From Acidobacteriota bacterium (GTDB lineage: Bacteria; Aquificota; Aquificia; Aquificales; Aquificaceae), in contig RFFP01000018.1 of the NCBI GenBank assembly GCA_003696155.1, positions 1 to 53,439 on the forward strand: a stretch of 53,439 nucleotides of DNA, given 5' to 3'. Below, one piece after another: positions 33,980 through 41,869 of the stretch. The position numbers and the translations under genes are program-made. The notes under the pieces are model-generated. The model was not told the origin of the DNA, did no database searches, and worked only from the letters and a program-made list of their open reading frames with translations. Each line of letters begins with the position of its first letter. Within the stretch, counting starts at the first letter, position 1.

Positions 33980-34233
33980 GACTCTATTGCCTTTCTTGCC
34001 TCTCCTTCATCGGGTACACCCACAAAGGTAAGCTTGCCATCTATTATGGTTGAAGGCACCGCTCTTACTATGAGCTTCTTTGCCCACATCCTACCTTCGG
34101 GCTGTGCCACATCTAAGACCTCGTACTTAAAGCCGTATTCAGCCTGAAGCTTTCTCCAGAGGTTGTCCGCATCGGGACAGGTAGCACACCACTGAGAGAC
34201 CAAAAGTATCACATGTTTGTCCTTTGCGGCCAT
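33976..34233 (-). CDS. small thioredoxin/glutaredoxin-like protein, CATC
   Basis: The 85-residue protein has the thioredoxin fold with CATC at 16-19, cis-proline in AVPSTIID near 58-61, and a short helix at the end. It is smaller than thioredoxin and resembles glutaredoxin-like disulfide reductases. It lies 1 base after lbpA copy 1 and overlaps dsrE by four bases, so the three are co-translated. It could reduce the lipoyl disulfide or a persulfide carrier; inference only. Confidence 0.8.
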   Translation of the reverse strand: MAAKDKHVILLVSQWCATCPDADNLWRKLQAEYGFKYEVLDVAQPEGRMWAKKLIVRAVPSTIIDGKLTFVGVPDEGEARKAIES

Positions 34234-34234
34234 G

Positions 34235-34714
34235 CTATGTACACCTCATGCATATTATATCCCACTCTTCTATGTACTCCCTCATCTTCTCTATGGACTC
34301 TTTCCCATAGAGAAGGTCCTTTAGGTCCCTCTGGAGGTCTACAGGCTTCATCTTGACTATCCATCCTTCACCGTACGGGTCGTAGTTTATTATGTCAGGC
34401 TGTTCAAGAACCTTCTCGTTACGCTCTAGAACCTCACCTTCCACCAGTGCATTTATGGGTCCTGCCCATTTGCCGCTTTCCAAGGAAGCCACTGGCTTGC
34501 CCTTCTGTATGTGCTTGCCAGGATTTTTAATCCTTGCGTGCAGAAGCCTTCCTGCCCTTACTTGACCCACGTCGGTGAGACCCATGGTCACCGAACCATC
34601 TTCGTTGACCCTAAGCCAAGTCTGGGTCTCTATATCGTAGTAGAGGTCCAGGGGAACGACGCAGCCGTTATACTCCCATTCGTTCCCCGACTGCAGAATT
34701 TCTACTACCCCCAT
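34235..34714 (-). CDS. lbpA: lipoate-binding protein LbpA (GcvH-like), copy 1
   Basis: The 159-residue protein carries the lipoylation site ASLESGKWAGP (Lys82). As in copy 2 there is an N-terminal NGCVVPLDLYYDIE segment, so the NGCxxP motif is shared by both, unlike ordinary GcvH. The C-terminus ends CMRCT, with two cysteines. The two copies share the lipoyl core and the DDPYG/YDPYG-G-W segment but differ widely elsewhere, so they are old paralogues. It is 8 bases after hdrB2. Confidence 0.88.
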   Translation of the reverse strand: MGVVEILQSGNEWEYNGCVVPLDLYYDIETQTWLRVNEDGSVTMGLTDVGQVRAGRLLHARIKNPGKHIQKGKPVASLESGKWAGPINALVEGEVLERNEKVLEQPDIINYDPYGEGWIVKMKPVDLQRDLKDLLYGKESIEKMREYIEEWDIICMRCT

Positions 34715-34722
34715 ATAAACCC

Positions 34723-35682
34723 TCAGGCAAGCCCAAGTCTTTTCAGCACCGGCAATGGGTCTGAGAGGTTATCCTTGAGCTTCACATCGCCGGCACTGTA
34801 ACCAAAGGCAAGACCCAAAAGCTGTGTAAAGTAGGCTGCTGGCACATCCACATCGGGAACACCCTTTAGCATAAGCCTGTGCCTGTACATCTCAAGGGAG
34901 GCATGGCACAGAGGACACTCGGTGGCTATTATGTCCGCACCGTTGCGCTTTGCAGTCTGCAGTATCATCATCACAAACTTCTCGGAGACCATTTCGTCCG
35001 ACAAAGAATGAGGTCCACCGCAGCACTGGGTGTGCATGGGCTCAAACTCCACGTTGGTAGCCCCAGCAGCCTCTAAGAGGGCGTTCATGTAGTATGGGTG
35101 CTCGTCGTCATCTGCCGTATCCCTTTTCCTTGGTCTTGCCTCTTCATCTTGACCACCCGCATGGGCATAAGTTCTTGCGTAGAAGTGGGGTCTTGTGTAG
35201 AGACAACCATAGTAATTAGCTACCTTGAGACCTCTGAGAGGCTTTCTTGTCTTTTCCCTTACCTTCTGAGGACCAGCCTCGTGGTAGAACCACTCCAGTA
35301 TGTGGTAAGTATGGGGTATCTGGTCAAGGGCATCCACACCACCTTCCCTAAGGAGGGAGTTAACCTTGTCAAAAACTGCCCTGTCCGTCTCTAGGAAATA
35401 CTCGGCTCTCTGCAGAGAAAAGGAACATCCATTGCATGGAGCCACTATAACGCTATGCCCCTGCTTCCTTGCTAGGGACATGTTGCGGGCGTTTAGCAGC
35501 ATGGTGCCCATAAAGGTCACATTTTTTGATTCCATGGCACCACAGCAGTTGTAGTCCTCAAGATAGTCCAGCTCAAGGCCTAGCTCCTTTGCCACTATCT
35601 TTGTAGAAACATCGTAAGATCTGGCCGCACCCTCCAAGGAACAGCCAGGATAATATGCAACCCTTTTACCTATCACACCCAT
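34723..35682 (-). CDS. hdrB2: sHdrB2, CCG-domain subunit
   Basis: The 319-residue protein has two CCG (cysteine-rich) domains: YYPGCSLEGAARSYD...YNCCGAMESK and the second with HTQCCGGPH near 222-230 and ATECPLCHASL. These motifs bind the unusual noncubane 4Fe-4S clusters that act on disulfides in methanogen HdrB. In sHdr complexes, HdrB2 pairs with HdrC2. The Shine-Dalgarno TAAGGAGGT precedes ATG 35682. Confidence 0.9.
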   Translation of the reverse strand: MGVIGKRVAYYPGCSLEGAARSYDVSTKIVAKELGLELDYLEDYNCCGAMESKNVTFMGTMLLNARNMSLARKQGHSVIVAPCNGCSFSLQRAEYFLETDRAVFDKVNSLLREGGVDALDQIPHTYHILEWFYHEAGPQKVREKTRKPLRGLKVANYYGCLYTRPHFYARTYAHAGGQDEEARPRKRDTADDDEHPYYMNALLEAAGATNVEFEPMHTQCCGGPHSLSDEMVSEKFVMMILQTAKRNGADIIATECPLCHASLEMYRHRLMLKGVPDVDVPAAYFTQLLGLAFGYSAGDVKLKDNLSDPLPVLKRLGLA

Positions 35683-35693
35683 GTTAGACCTCC

Positions 35694-36452
35694 TTAATGT
35701 AATGCACCCTCTTCCTGCATCACCTTCCTAAGAACCTGTTTGAACTTACTCCAGTTTTTGGTCTTAGGATGGAAGAGCATATGCTTAGCGTTGAGTACAA
35801 GAAAGCCTATGTTCATACTCTTTATAGGCTTCATCACAAGGTCCTTTAGCCATTCTGGAGTTTCACCTACAAAAGGTATGGGCTTTTTGAGTATGGGGTC
35901 TTTGACTACGTTGTAGCCCTGCTTCTCTATCCATCCAAAGAGGAGCTCTCCGTCCTCTATCCTTCCGTACTCAAGGACAGACTCGGTGAAGAACTTATCA
36001 AACTTCTTGGAAGGGTATTCCTCTATGATTCCCCTTTTTGCCATCACCTTGAGAATAGCTTTTAGCACTTCCTCCACTAGCACACCCTTTGGGCACCTGT
36101 GGGTGCACTTGTGGCAGGAGACACACCTCCACATAACGTCCGCACGCTTTTGGAGTTCGTCTATCATTCCAAGCCTTGCAAGGTATATGAAGTGCCTTGG
36201 GTTGTATCTTTCGTCCCAGTAGTTGTGAACTGGGCAGGAGGCGGTGCAATAAGAGCACTGGTAGCATTGGTTTATGGTCTTGCCCTCGGGCTGACTCAGG
36301 ACATCCTTTCCAAAGTCCACATCGTAGTCGTTAATAACCCTGGGCATTATGATAAGGTTCCAGTCTCCGGAGACGTCAACCCCGTCGACAACCAACCTCT
36401 CTTTTCTTAATATTCTCTCCGGCTCTACAAGGCTTCTTTCGTGTATAGCCAT
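35694..36452 (-). CDS. hdrC2: sHdrC2, iron-sulfur subunit
   Basis: The 252-residue protein has two 4Fe-4S binding motifs: CYQCSYCTASCPVHNYW near 62-78 and CVSCHKCTHRCPKG near 109-122, typical of HdrC. It passes electrons between the HdrA flavoprotein and HdrB2. Spacing to the genes on each side is 11 and 3 bases, as expected for one transcript. Confidence 0.9.
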   Translation of the reverse strand: MAIHERSLVEPERILRKERLVVDGVDVSGDWNLIIMPRVINDYDVDFGKDVLSQPEGKTINQCYQCSYCTASCPVHNYWDERYNPRHFIYLARLGMIDELQKRADVMWRCVSCHKCTHRCPKGVLVEEVLKAILKVMAKRGIIEEYPSKKFDKFFTESVLEYGRIEDGELLFGWIEKQGYNVVKDPILKKPIPFVGETPEWLKDLVMKPIKSMNIGFLVLNAKHMLFHPKTKNWSKFKQVLRKVMQEEGALH

Positions 36453-36455
36453 CTC

Positions 36456-37190
36456 TTATACCTCCAAAAGATCTTCTTTTCTTAGCACACCCAAAAGCCT
36501 CCTGGCGGTAGAACCCGCAGGAGGGAAAAAGCCCTTAGCACTGTGCATGGTAGAGAGGGTCATATAATCTACGTAGGTGGCATATATCATAGCCAAGAAG
36601 ATGTCCACGAAGAGATAGCCCTTTACCTTTATACCAAAATCTAAGAGCTTCTCCTGGATCTGCTTATATATGGCTTCAAACTCTTCGTAAGTCTCTCCGT
36701 ACATGCTCCTCTTTGGTGGCTCTTCCTTTAGGAAGACCACAGCTCCGCTCTCGCTTTCCGGGTCCCATATCCAGCTTGTCCAGAGTACGTACTCTTCAGG
36801 GAAGGTAAAGTGGAGTATCTCCGAGGCCATATCTCTCGCAGCCTTTTTGTCTACACCTCTTATTTCCCTTACAAACCTTTCTACCCTCTCCTCCCAGCTT
36901 CTGGCCTTACCGTAGAGCAGGTCGCTTATTGCCCTCTTAAGTCTGTCCACGCCAGTTTCTTCTATAACCCTTTTCCTCTGCCTTCTTGTTGAAAATATCT
37001 TTTCTAGCAGAAGGTCTAGGTCCTCCTCTGTGAGGGAAGGTAGCCTCTCCTTGCTGAAAGCCTGCTGAAAGAGGAGGGACTTGGCGAGGAGGTCCTTGTA
37101 AAAATCTTGGACAAAGTCCTCGCCTTCACCCAGTATCTTTATAAGGTAATCCCTCACCAAAAAGTCATCCAAAATCACAGGCTTTTTCAT
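36456..37190 (-). CDS. conserved 'hyp' protein of the sHdr cluster
   Basis: ATG 37190 (MKKPVILDDFLVRDYLIKIL) overlaps the hdrA stop by four bases; a longer frame up to 37283 would lie in hdrA. The 244-residue product is soluble, mostly helical, with TRRQRKRV and WDPESESGAVVFL segments and no Cys or cofactor motif. A gene of this kind lies between hdrA and hdrC2 in sHdr clusters of bacteria and archaea, so position identifies it; the function is unknown. It may be a structural or assembly subunit. Confidence 0.8.
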   Translation of the reverse strand: MKKPVILDDFLVRDYLIKILGEGEDFVQDFYKDLLAKSLLFQQAFSKERLPSLTEEDLDLLLEKIFSTRRQRKRVIEETGVDRLKRAISDLLYGKARSWEERVERFVREIRGVDKKAARDMASEILHFTFPEEYVLWTSWIWDPESESGAVVFLKEEPPKRSMYGETYEEFEAIYKQIQEKLLDFGIKVKGYLFVDIFLAMIYATYVDYMTLSTMHSAKGFFPPAGSTARRLLGVLRKEDLLEV

Positions 37191-38242
37191 ACGGTCACCT
37201 TTGCACCTAAGAAGGCTGCAGCTTCTGCTGCGGCAGCTTCCCCTTCGGAGAAGGAAGACTCTATGTCTATAGGACCCTTGCATGCACCAGCTATGAATAT
37301 GCCTGGCTTGTTGGATACTATGTTAGAACCTGACTCATCAGAAGGCACCAAAAACTGGCTGTCTGGGTCTTGAGCAAGGCCAAGTATCTTAGCTACCTTC
37401 TTGGTACCTGGGGATGGCTCCATGCCAAGCACAAGAACCACAAGGTCCATGGGAACCTCCGCAGGCCTTTGAACTATGGTGTCTTCGTGTTTGACCCTGA
37501 GCCTACCATCTGCGGGGCTGTAGGTAATTTCTGCTATTCTACCACGTACGTACCTAACGCCGTACTGCTCTTGTGGTGCCCAGTAGAATGGGTACTCCCA
37601 TGTTCCGTAGGTTCTCACATCCATGTAGTAGCAGAAAACATCCACATCGGGATAATGCTCCCTTATTTCAGAGCCCTGAAGACCAGAAAGAGCGCATCCG
37701 TACCTGCAGCAGTGCACGTTGGTCACTCCGAGCTGTCTATCTCTTGATCCCACGCAGAAGACAAAGGCTACCCTTTTGGGAAGCTGCCCGTTGGAAGGCC
37801 TATAGAGCTTGCCCTCAACGGAGAACATCCTCTCCAGTTCAAGGTTTGTTATAACGTCTGGGTAGAGCCCATAGCCCAGCTCACCCTTTCTCCTTGGGTC
37901 AAAGTGCTCAAAGCCGGTGGCAACAACTATGGCGCCTACGTTGTACTTTTCACCGTTGGAAAGGGTTACCTTAAAGTCTCCAGGTTCACCCTCACAAGCT
38001 GTCAGTTCGGTGTTTAGTAGCACCTTTACATTGGGGTTTTGTTCTACGTCCTTTATGTAAGGACCAATCACCTGGGAGGGTTTTAGCTTTCTGGGGATGA
38101 GGGTGTGGTAGTTGTTCTTAATAGGGTTCCCACCCAGCTGACCATCCTTCTCCACAAGCACTGTGGAGACACCAAGCCTTCCCAAAGCTCTGGCTGCCGC
38201 AATCCCTGCGGGACCACCTCCTACTACAAGCACACTCTTCAT
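37187..38242 (-). CDS. hdrA: sHdrA, FAD-dependent disulfide-type reductase subunit
   Basis: The 351-residue protein begins with VLVVGGGPAGIAAARALG, an FAD-binding Rossmann loop, and has ATGFEHFD near 110 and FIAGACKGPIDIE near 317, the second nucleotide-binding part. It is the short sHdrA form without the thioredoxin-reductase insert and ferredoxin domains of methanogen HdrA; it has FVCVGSRD and the CCRYGC cysteine motif. In the complex it is the flavin centre of sulfur oxidation. Confidence 0.9.
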   Translation of the reverse strand: MKSVLVVGGGPAGIAAARALGRLGVSTVLVEKDGQLGGNPIKNNYHTLIPRKLKPSQVIGPYIKDVEQNPNVKVLLNTELTACEGEPGDFKVTLSNGEKYNVGAIVVATGFEHFDPRRKGELGYGLYPDVITNLELERMFSVEGKLYRPSNGQLPKRVAFVFCVGSRDRQLGVTNVHCCRYGCALSGLQGSEIREHYPDVDVFCYYMDVRTYGTWEYPFYWAPQEQYGVRYVRGRIAEITYSPADGRLRVKHEDTIVQRPAEVPMDLVVLVLGMEPSPGTKKVAKILGLAQDPDSQFLVPSDESGSNIVSNKPGIFIAGACKGPIDIESSFSEGEAAAAEAAAFLGAKVTV

Positions 38243-38293
38243 ATCATACCTCCTAGGTTTTTTCTAAAGGGGGCAAAAGCCCCCATGTTTAGC

Positions 38294-39649
38294 TTAGGAT
38301 TTGAACAGCGGCATGTTGGCAGTTGCAGAAGCCTTAGGCTTTCCTGTGGATGTCCTGCTGTAGGGCTCATAAAGGTCATACTCCTTGAAGAACTCCATGA
38401 GCTCATCGTACTTGCCGGCTTTCTCAAGGTCCGCTATGTACTTGACTGTGTCTTCCCACTCTTTACGGAGCTCTCTCCAGTTGGTTATACCCATCTTCTC
38501 AAGGAGAGGCTCATAGGCAGAGCAGTTCCAATAAAGCTGGATAACCTTAAAGGGATGAGCACCGCACGCAAGGGCTGAGAACATAACATCGGACATAACT
38601 GCCACAGGGTAGTACATGCCGTGAGCCTTACCTATCCACTGGTTCTTTTCAAAGGTTGTAGTGCAACCCGTATCATGGGTAACTATGAGGTCTGCCTTTA
38701 CCTCTTCGTATATGACCTTTAGCTTCCTCTGTATAGCAAAGGAGCGTGTAAACTCCCTCTCGGTGAGTATGTGCCTAAAGCCAAAACCACAGCAATCAAA
38801 CCAAGTGGAGTAGTCAACCACCTGAGCGCCAAGAGCCTTGACTACAGCGGTGGAAGCTGCGGGCCTTTGGCCGTTGAATACCTCAGGGTCGTAAGGATAG
38901 TCGTCCGCTATCATCTTGTAGGTGTGGCAGGCGTTATGTATTGCAACCCTGACGTTGGACACGTCTATACCCTTGGGTTTGCCCTCCTTCTGGTAGAGGT
39001 CAGCTATCCTGTACCTCATGGCGTGGACCCACTCGGAATAGTGGACAACCTCTTGGGGCACTACTATTCTTCCGTCTTCTGTAAGCCTTCCGAGCTTTTT
39101 GAGTATGGGCTTTACAGCATCGCGGAGCTCCTTGTTCATTATGAGCTGTTCCCTGGTCTCTTTGTAGGAGCCAAAGGAGGTTCCACAGTGTATGAGGGGG
39201 TAGTAGCCAGTTTTCCATGCTTGGTGCATGTTTCTGAGCCAGACAGCTGCCAAAGCGACAGGGTTAGATGTGCCAGAGCCGTGGTAATTCCATGCGGTGC
39301 AGGAGGTTTGGTGGGGCTCATTAAGATAGTCAAGACCAAACTTGTTCATAAACCAGAAAACCGCAGCTGGATATCCTGGTATATTTCCACACTGACCACA
39401 GGACTTGTGATGCCAGAGCTTGTTAGTAGGTATGGTCTTTATCCTTCCGGTCCTCGTGAAGACCTCAACGGGCTGATGTTCCTCCGTAATCCTGTGTATA
39501 AGAATCTCACCTTTTGCTTCGAGCTCCTCCATCATCTCGAAGATATGGTCATAATGGGCGCTGTACTCTTTAAGGGCAAAAGGTGGCTCTTCTGGATATC
39601 TCAGAAGACCTCCTGGGCTGTTATGTCCAAAGCCGTGCTTGTGTGCCAT
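38294..39649 (-). CDS. hdrB1: sHdrB1, CCG-domain subunit
   Basis: The 451-residue protein is longer than HdrB2. Cysteine sets are at SCGQCGNIPG near 83-92, HNACHTYK near 237, FDCCGFGFRH near 285 and HDTGCTTTFEK near 325, the latter forming a CCG-type cluster site. In sHdr complexes, HdrB1 pairs with HdrC1 on the opposite half of the complex. The Shine-Dalgarno AAGGAGGTGTAATC lies before the ATG. The gap to hdrC1 is 48 bases. Confidence 0.9.
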   Translation of the reverse strand: MAHKHGFGHNSPGGLLRYPEEPPFALKEYSAHYDHIFEMMEELEAKGEILIHRITEEHQPVEVFTRTGRIKTIPTNKLWHHKSCGQCGNIPGYPAAVFWFMNKFGLDYLNEPHQTSCTAWNYHGSGTSNPVALAAVWLRNMHQAWKTGYYPLIHCGTSFGSYKETREQLIMNKELRDAVKPILKKLGRLTEDGRIVVPQEVVHYSEWVHAMRYRIADLYQKEGKPKGIDVSNVRVAIHNACHTYKMIADDYPYDPEVFNGQRPAASTAVVKALGAQVVDYSTWFDCCGFGFRHILTEREFTRSFAIQRKLKVIYEEVKADLIVTHDTGCTTTFEKNQWIGKAHGMYYPVAVMSDVMFSALACGAHPFKVIQLYWNCSAYEPLLEKMGITNWRELRKEWEDTVKYIADLEKAGKYDELMEFFKEYDLYEPYSRTSTGKPKASATANMPLFKS

Positions 39650-39697
39650 GATTACACCTCCTTAGTTTTCTTCTGGGGTACAATCCCCCTTGTTAGC

Positions 39698-40425
39698 TCA
39701 CTCTTCCTCTTCATAGAGTTCCTCGTAGCGCTCCTCGTTCTCCTCCACTATATCCATTATGACGTTGTATAGGTTGGGGTCGAGCTTTTCAAGCATCTCG
39801 AAGATACCCGTCTCTCTCCATATGGTGTACATCTCTATGGCAGTCTCCAGAGAAACTTCCCAAGCGGTCTTTACCGATTTGCCTACATCAAAGGGTATGG
39901 CAAGCCTCTTAGCCCTTAGGTTTTCCATATTGTCAGCCATCTTGGGTCCCCAGTCAGGGAAGAAGTCAGGCTGGAGCATGTCCGCAGATAGCTGGTTTCC
40001 TGTGGTCATAACCTTGAGCAGAACCCTTCCGTAAGGCTTGAGTAGGTCCTTGGTTGCCTCAAAGGCGTTACGAACTGCCACCTCTCTCATTATGGCCACA
40101 AGACCACCCGGGTTGTTTACAAAGGGACACCTTATCCAACAGGTGAAGCACTGGGAGCATGCCCATATGTACTCGTGCATCATATCGTAGAGGACCTCAA
40201 CGTCCTCTTCTAAGAACCTTTGAACTATCTCCCTTGGGGAATAGTCAAAGAACCTGTTGGAGGGGCAGGAGGCAGTGCATACCCCACAGTTTAAACAGCC
40301 AAAGATGTATTCCTTAAAACGAAAGTCAGACTTACCTCCTCCACTATCCTGACCTTTTCTTCCCAAGGCACGACCTTGGTCTTTTCGGATATGGGAAGGT
40401 TGTATCCGTATATGTGTCCTTCCAT
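39698..40425 (-). CDS. hdrC1: sHdrC1, iron-sulfur subunit, apparent frameshift near the 5' end
   Basis: The body (from about 40320) has two 4Fe-4S motifs, CLNCGVCTASCP near the start and CSQCFTCWIRCP further on, in the order seen for HdrC1. That frame is open only to 40366, where it starts with TTG and no Shine-Dalgarno. Just upstream, ATG 40425 with GGAGGTATAGCT reads MEGHIYGYNLPISEKTKVV and PWEEKVRIVEE in another frame, which looks like the natural N-terminus. One added G in GGAGGAGGTAAG near 40335 would join them. Hence either a true one-base deletion or a sequence error. The gene is first in the sHdr operon. Confidence 0.85.
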
Positions 40426-40458
40426 AGCTATACCTCCGAAAGCTTTCTAGTGAAAAAT

Positions 40459-40464
40459 ATTATA
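40459..40464 (-). promoter_or_regulatory. -10 box for the sHdr operon
   Basis: TATAAT on the minus strand, in TGTGTATAATATT, ends 33 bases before ATG 40425. Together with the GGAGG at the start of hdrC1 this gives a normal leader. No good -35 hexamer lies at 17 bases; a TTGACT 11 bases upstream of the box is too close and may be a regulator site. Confidence 0.5.
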
Positions 40465-40552
40465 CACATGACCAAAGTCAACTAATTTTTGCTTATGGAT
40501 ATATAAAGATAGGCTTATAAACTGGTAGACAAAAAAAGGGAGGTGGACTTCC

Positions 40553-40969
40553 TTAGAGAGTAAGGACCGCATACTCACCACTCATAAGCTTGTCAAGGAA
40601 GGCAGCACCACCTATTATCCCATCGCAGAGTTCAGGGTTTACATCTTCCTTCTTGTATATCTCCGTAAGGTCTAAGGATGGCACGCATAGGTATATCTTA
40701 ACCCCTGCATCTTTTGCCATTTTGATAAAGTCGTATATAGTTTGCTCCACACCGGGTCTCACCTTCACTTTTTTAGCGTTGTCCCTCATAAGAAGAAAGC
40801 CAGCCTCTGAGGTTATGACCATCTCTACCTCGTAGTCCATGGTGGTTGCAGCGGTGGCAAGAAAGAAGGGAGCTCCAGCCTGTGGGTTTATGAGCTCTCC
40901 AGTGGTTGGTTCTGCCCTTTCAAAGAAGGGTACGGTTAGGATGTAAAAGAGCACCTTTTCATAGGCCAT
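40553..40969 (-). CDS. DsrE-family sulfur carrier (DsrE3B-like)
   Basis: ATG 40969 (MAYEKVLFYIL) is chosen for the GAGG ribosome site 6 bases before it; an earlier start at 40984 overlaps the preceding gene. The 138-residue protein has the DsrE fold with Cys95 in KIYLCVPSLD and a second Cys near 116. Relatives pair with DsrE3A and TusA in sulfur oxidisers. After its stop, a run of seven T follows on the transcript, with only a weak stem, so the end of the tusA unit may lie here. Confidence 0.8.
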   Translation of the reverse strand: MAYEKVLFYILTVPFFERAEPTTGELINPQAGAPFFLATAATTMDYEVEMVITSEAGFLLMRDNAKKVKVRPGVEQTIYDFIKMAKDAGVKIYLCVPSLDLTEIYKKEDVNPELCDGIIGGAAFLDKLMSGEYAVLTL

Positions 40970-40980
40970 ATCTATCCTCC

Positions 40981-41514
40981 TCAAACGAATATTATCATGG
41001 GTTTATCAGCTTCTGTTACGTAATTGATAAAGGTTGCTGCACCTGCCGGTGGCTCAAGCCCATCTATCAGGTCTTCATACTTGTAACCAAAGAGTTCCAT
41101 GGTCATCTGGCAGGGGATGAGCTTTACATCAGCCTCCTTGCATGCCTCTAAGAGCTCGGGTATACTTGCCACACCATGCTCCTTTATAGTCTTCTTCATC
41201 ATAAAGCTCATAAGGTCCGTCATGCCGGGAATTATACCCATTATCTGCGGCGGGCCTGGCAGCACAGAGGATATAGTGTTGGTTATAGGATTCTGCATGG
41301 ATGGCGGGAAAGCCATTGGCATGGCAGGGTTTCCAACAGGTGCTATCTTAAGTTCGTTTACCTTCTTCTTGTGTACTATGTTAAGGCCGTAGAAGGTAAA
41401 GAATACAGCCGCCTCTATGCCCAAAGATGCAGCGGTGGAAGCCAGTATAAGCGGCGGATAAGCCATATCTAAGGTACCCTTTGTGGCTATTATGGCAAGC
41501 CTTTCTGTAGCCAT
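40981..41514 (-). CDS. DsrE/DsrF-like sulfur carrier, DsrE3A type
   Basis: The 177-residue protein has the longer DsrE plan: RLAIIATKGTLDMAYPPLILAS at the start, a hydrophobic Pro/Met-rich insert (about 60-100), and KLIPCQMTMELFG with Cys135; a further Cys at 125. DsrE3A with TusA and rhodanese delivers sulfane sulfur to sHdr in sulfur oxidisers. No rhodanese gene is in the window. Start ATG 41514 is 12 bases after tusA. Confidence 0.83.
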   Translation of the reverse strand: MATERLAIIATKGTLDMAYPPLILASTAASLGIEAAVFFTFYGLNIVHKKKVNELKIAPVGNPAMPMAFPPSMQNPITNTISSVLPGPPQIMGIIPGMTDLMSFMMKKTIKEHGVASIPELLEACKEADVKLIPCQMTMELFGYKYEDLIDGLEPPAGAATFINYVTEADKPMIIFV

Positions 41515-41526
41515 CTTTATCCCTCC

Positions 41527-41763
41527 TTATTTTTTTCTCAGATAGAAGATTATTTTGCCTCCCTCTTCTACAGTTTCAAGAAGTTGATGTCCAGTCCTGT
41601 TGCAAAAGGCAGGTATATCTGCCTTGGCTCCTGGGTCTGTGGTTATAACCTCAAGCACCTGACCAGATTGGAGCTCTTCAAGAGCCTTCTTAGTTTTGAG
41701 AACTGGTAGAGGACAATTTAAACCTGATGCGTCAAGGGTTTTGTCTGGTGTTATAGTTGCCAT
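41527..41763 (-). CDS. tusA: sulfur carrier protein TusA
   Basis: The 78-residue protein has LDASGLNCPLPVLKTKKAL with the CPxP motif (Cys17, the persulfide carrier) and the TDPGAKADIPAFCNRTGHQLL C-terminal half. TusA is a hub that passes sulfur to tRNA thiolation or, in sulfur oxidisers, to DsrE and sHdr. It is first in a three-gene unit with its own promoter, directly before the sHdr operon. The AGGAGGT Shine-Dalgarno precedes the ATG. Confidence 0.94.
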   Translation of the reverse strand: MATITPDKTLDASGLNCPLPVLKTKKALEELQSGQVLEVITTDPGAKADIPAFCNRTGHQLLETVEEGGKIIFYLRKK

Positions 41764-41795
41764 TTTGCCACCTCCTAAAATAAGATTACCAACAC

Positions 41796-41824
41796 ATTAT
41801 AAACCCCCACCATTGGGTTCACAA
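41796..41824 (-). promoter_or_regulatory. promoter of tusA-dsrE3A-dsrE3B
   Basis: On the minus strand TTGTGA (41819-41824) and TATAAT (41796-41801) are separated by 17 bases, a standard sigma-70 layout. The box ends 32 bases before the tusA ATG and the leader holds AGGAGG. This is the clearest two-element promoter in the window. Confidence 0.6.
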
Positions 41825-41869
41825 TTAGTATTTATGATAAATATTATAAGGATTTCTTATAGAGTGTCC

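Noticed and set aside
38771-39772. A long open frame (333 codons) on the plus strand opposite hdrB1
   Set aside because: It lies fully antisense to the clearly recognisable HdrB1 and matches no family; it is the mirror of codon bias in hdrB1.
40330-40366. Programmed frameshifting in hdrC1
   Set aside because: No slippery heptamer or following hairpin is seen at the junction; the purine-rich GGAGGAGG alone is weak evidence.
40531-40552. Strong terminator after dsrE3B
   Set aside because: A seven-T run follows on the transcript strand, but the stem before it is short and has a mismatch, so it is mentioned only in the gene entry.
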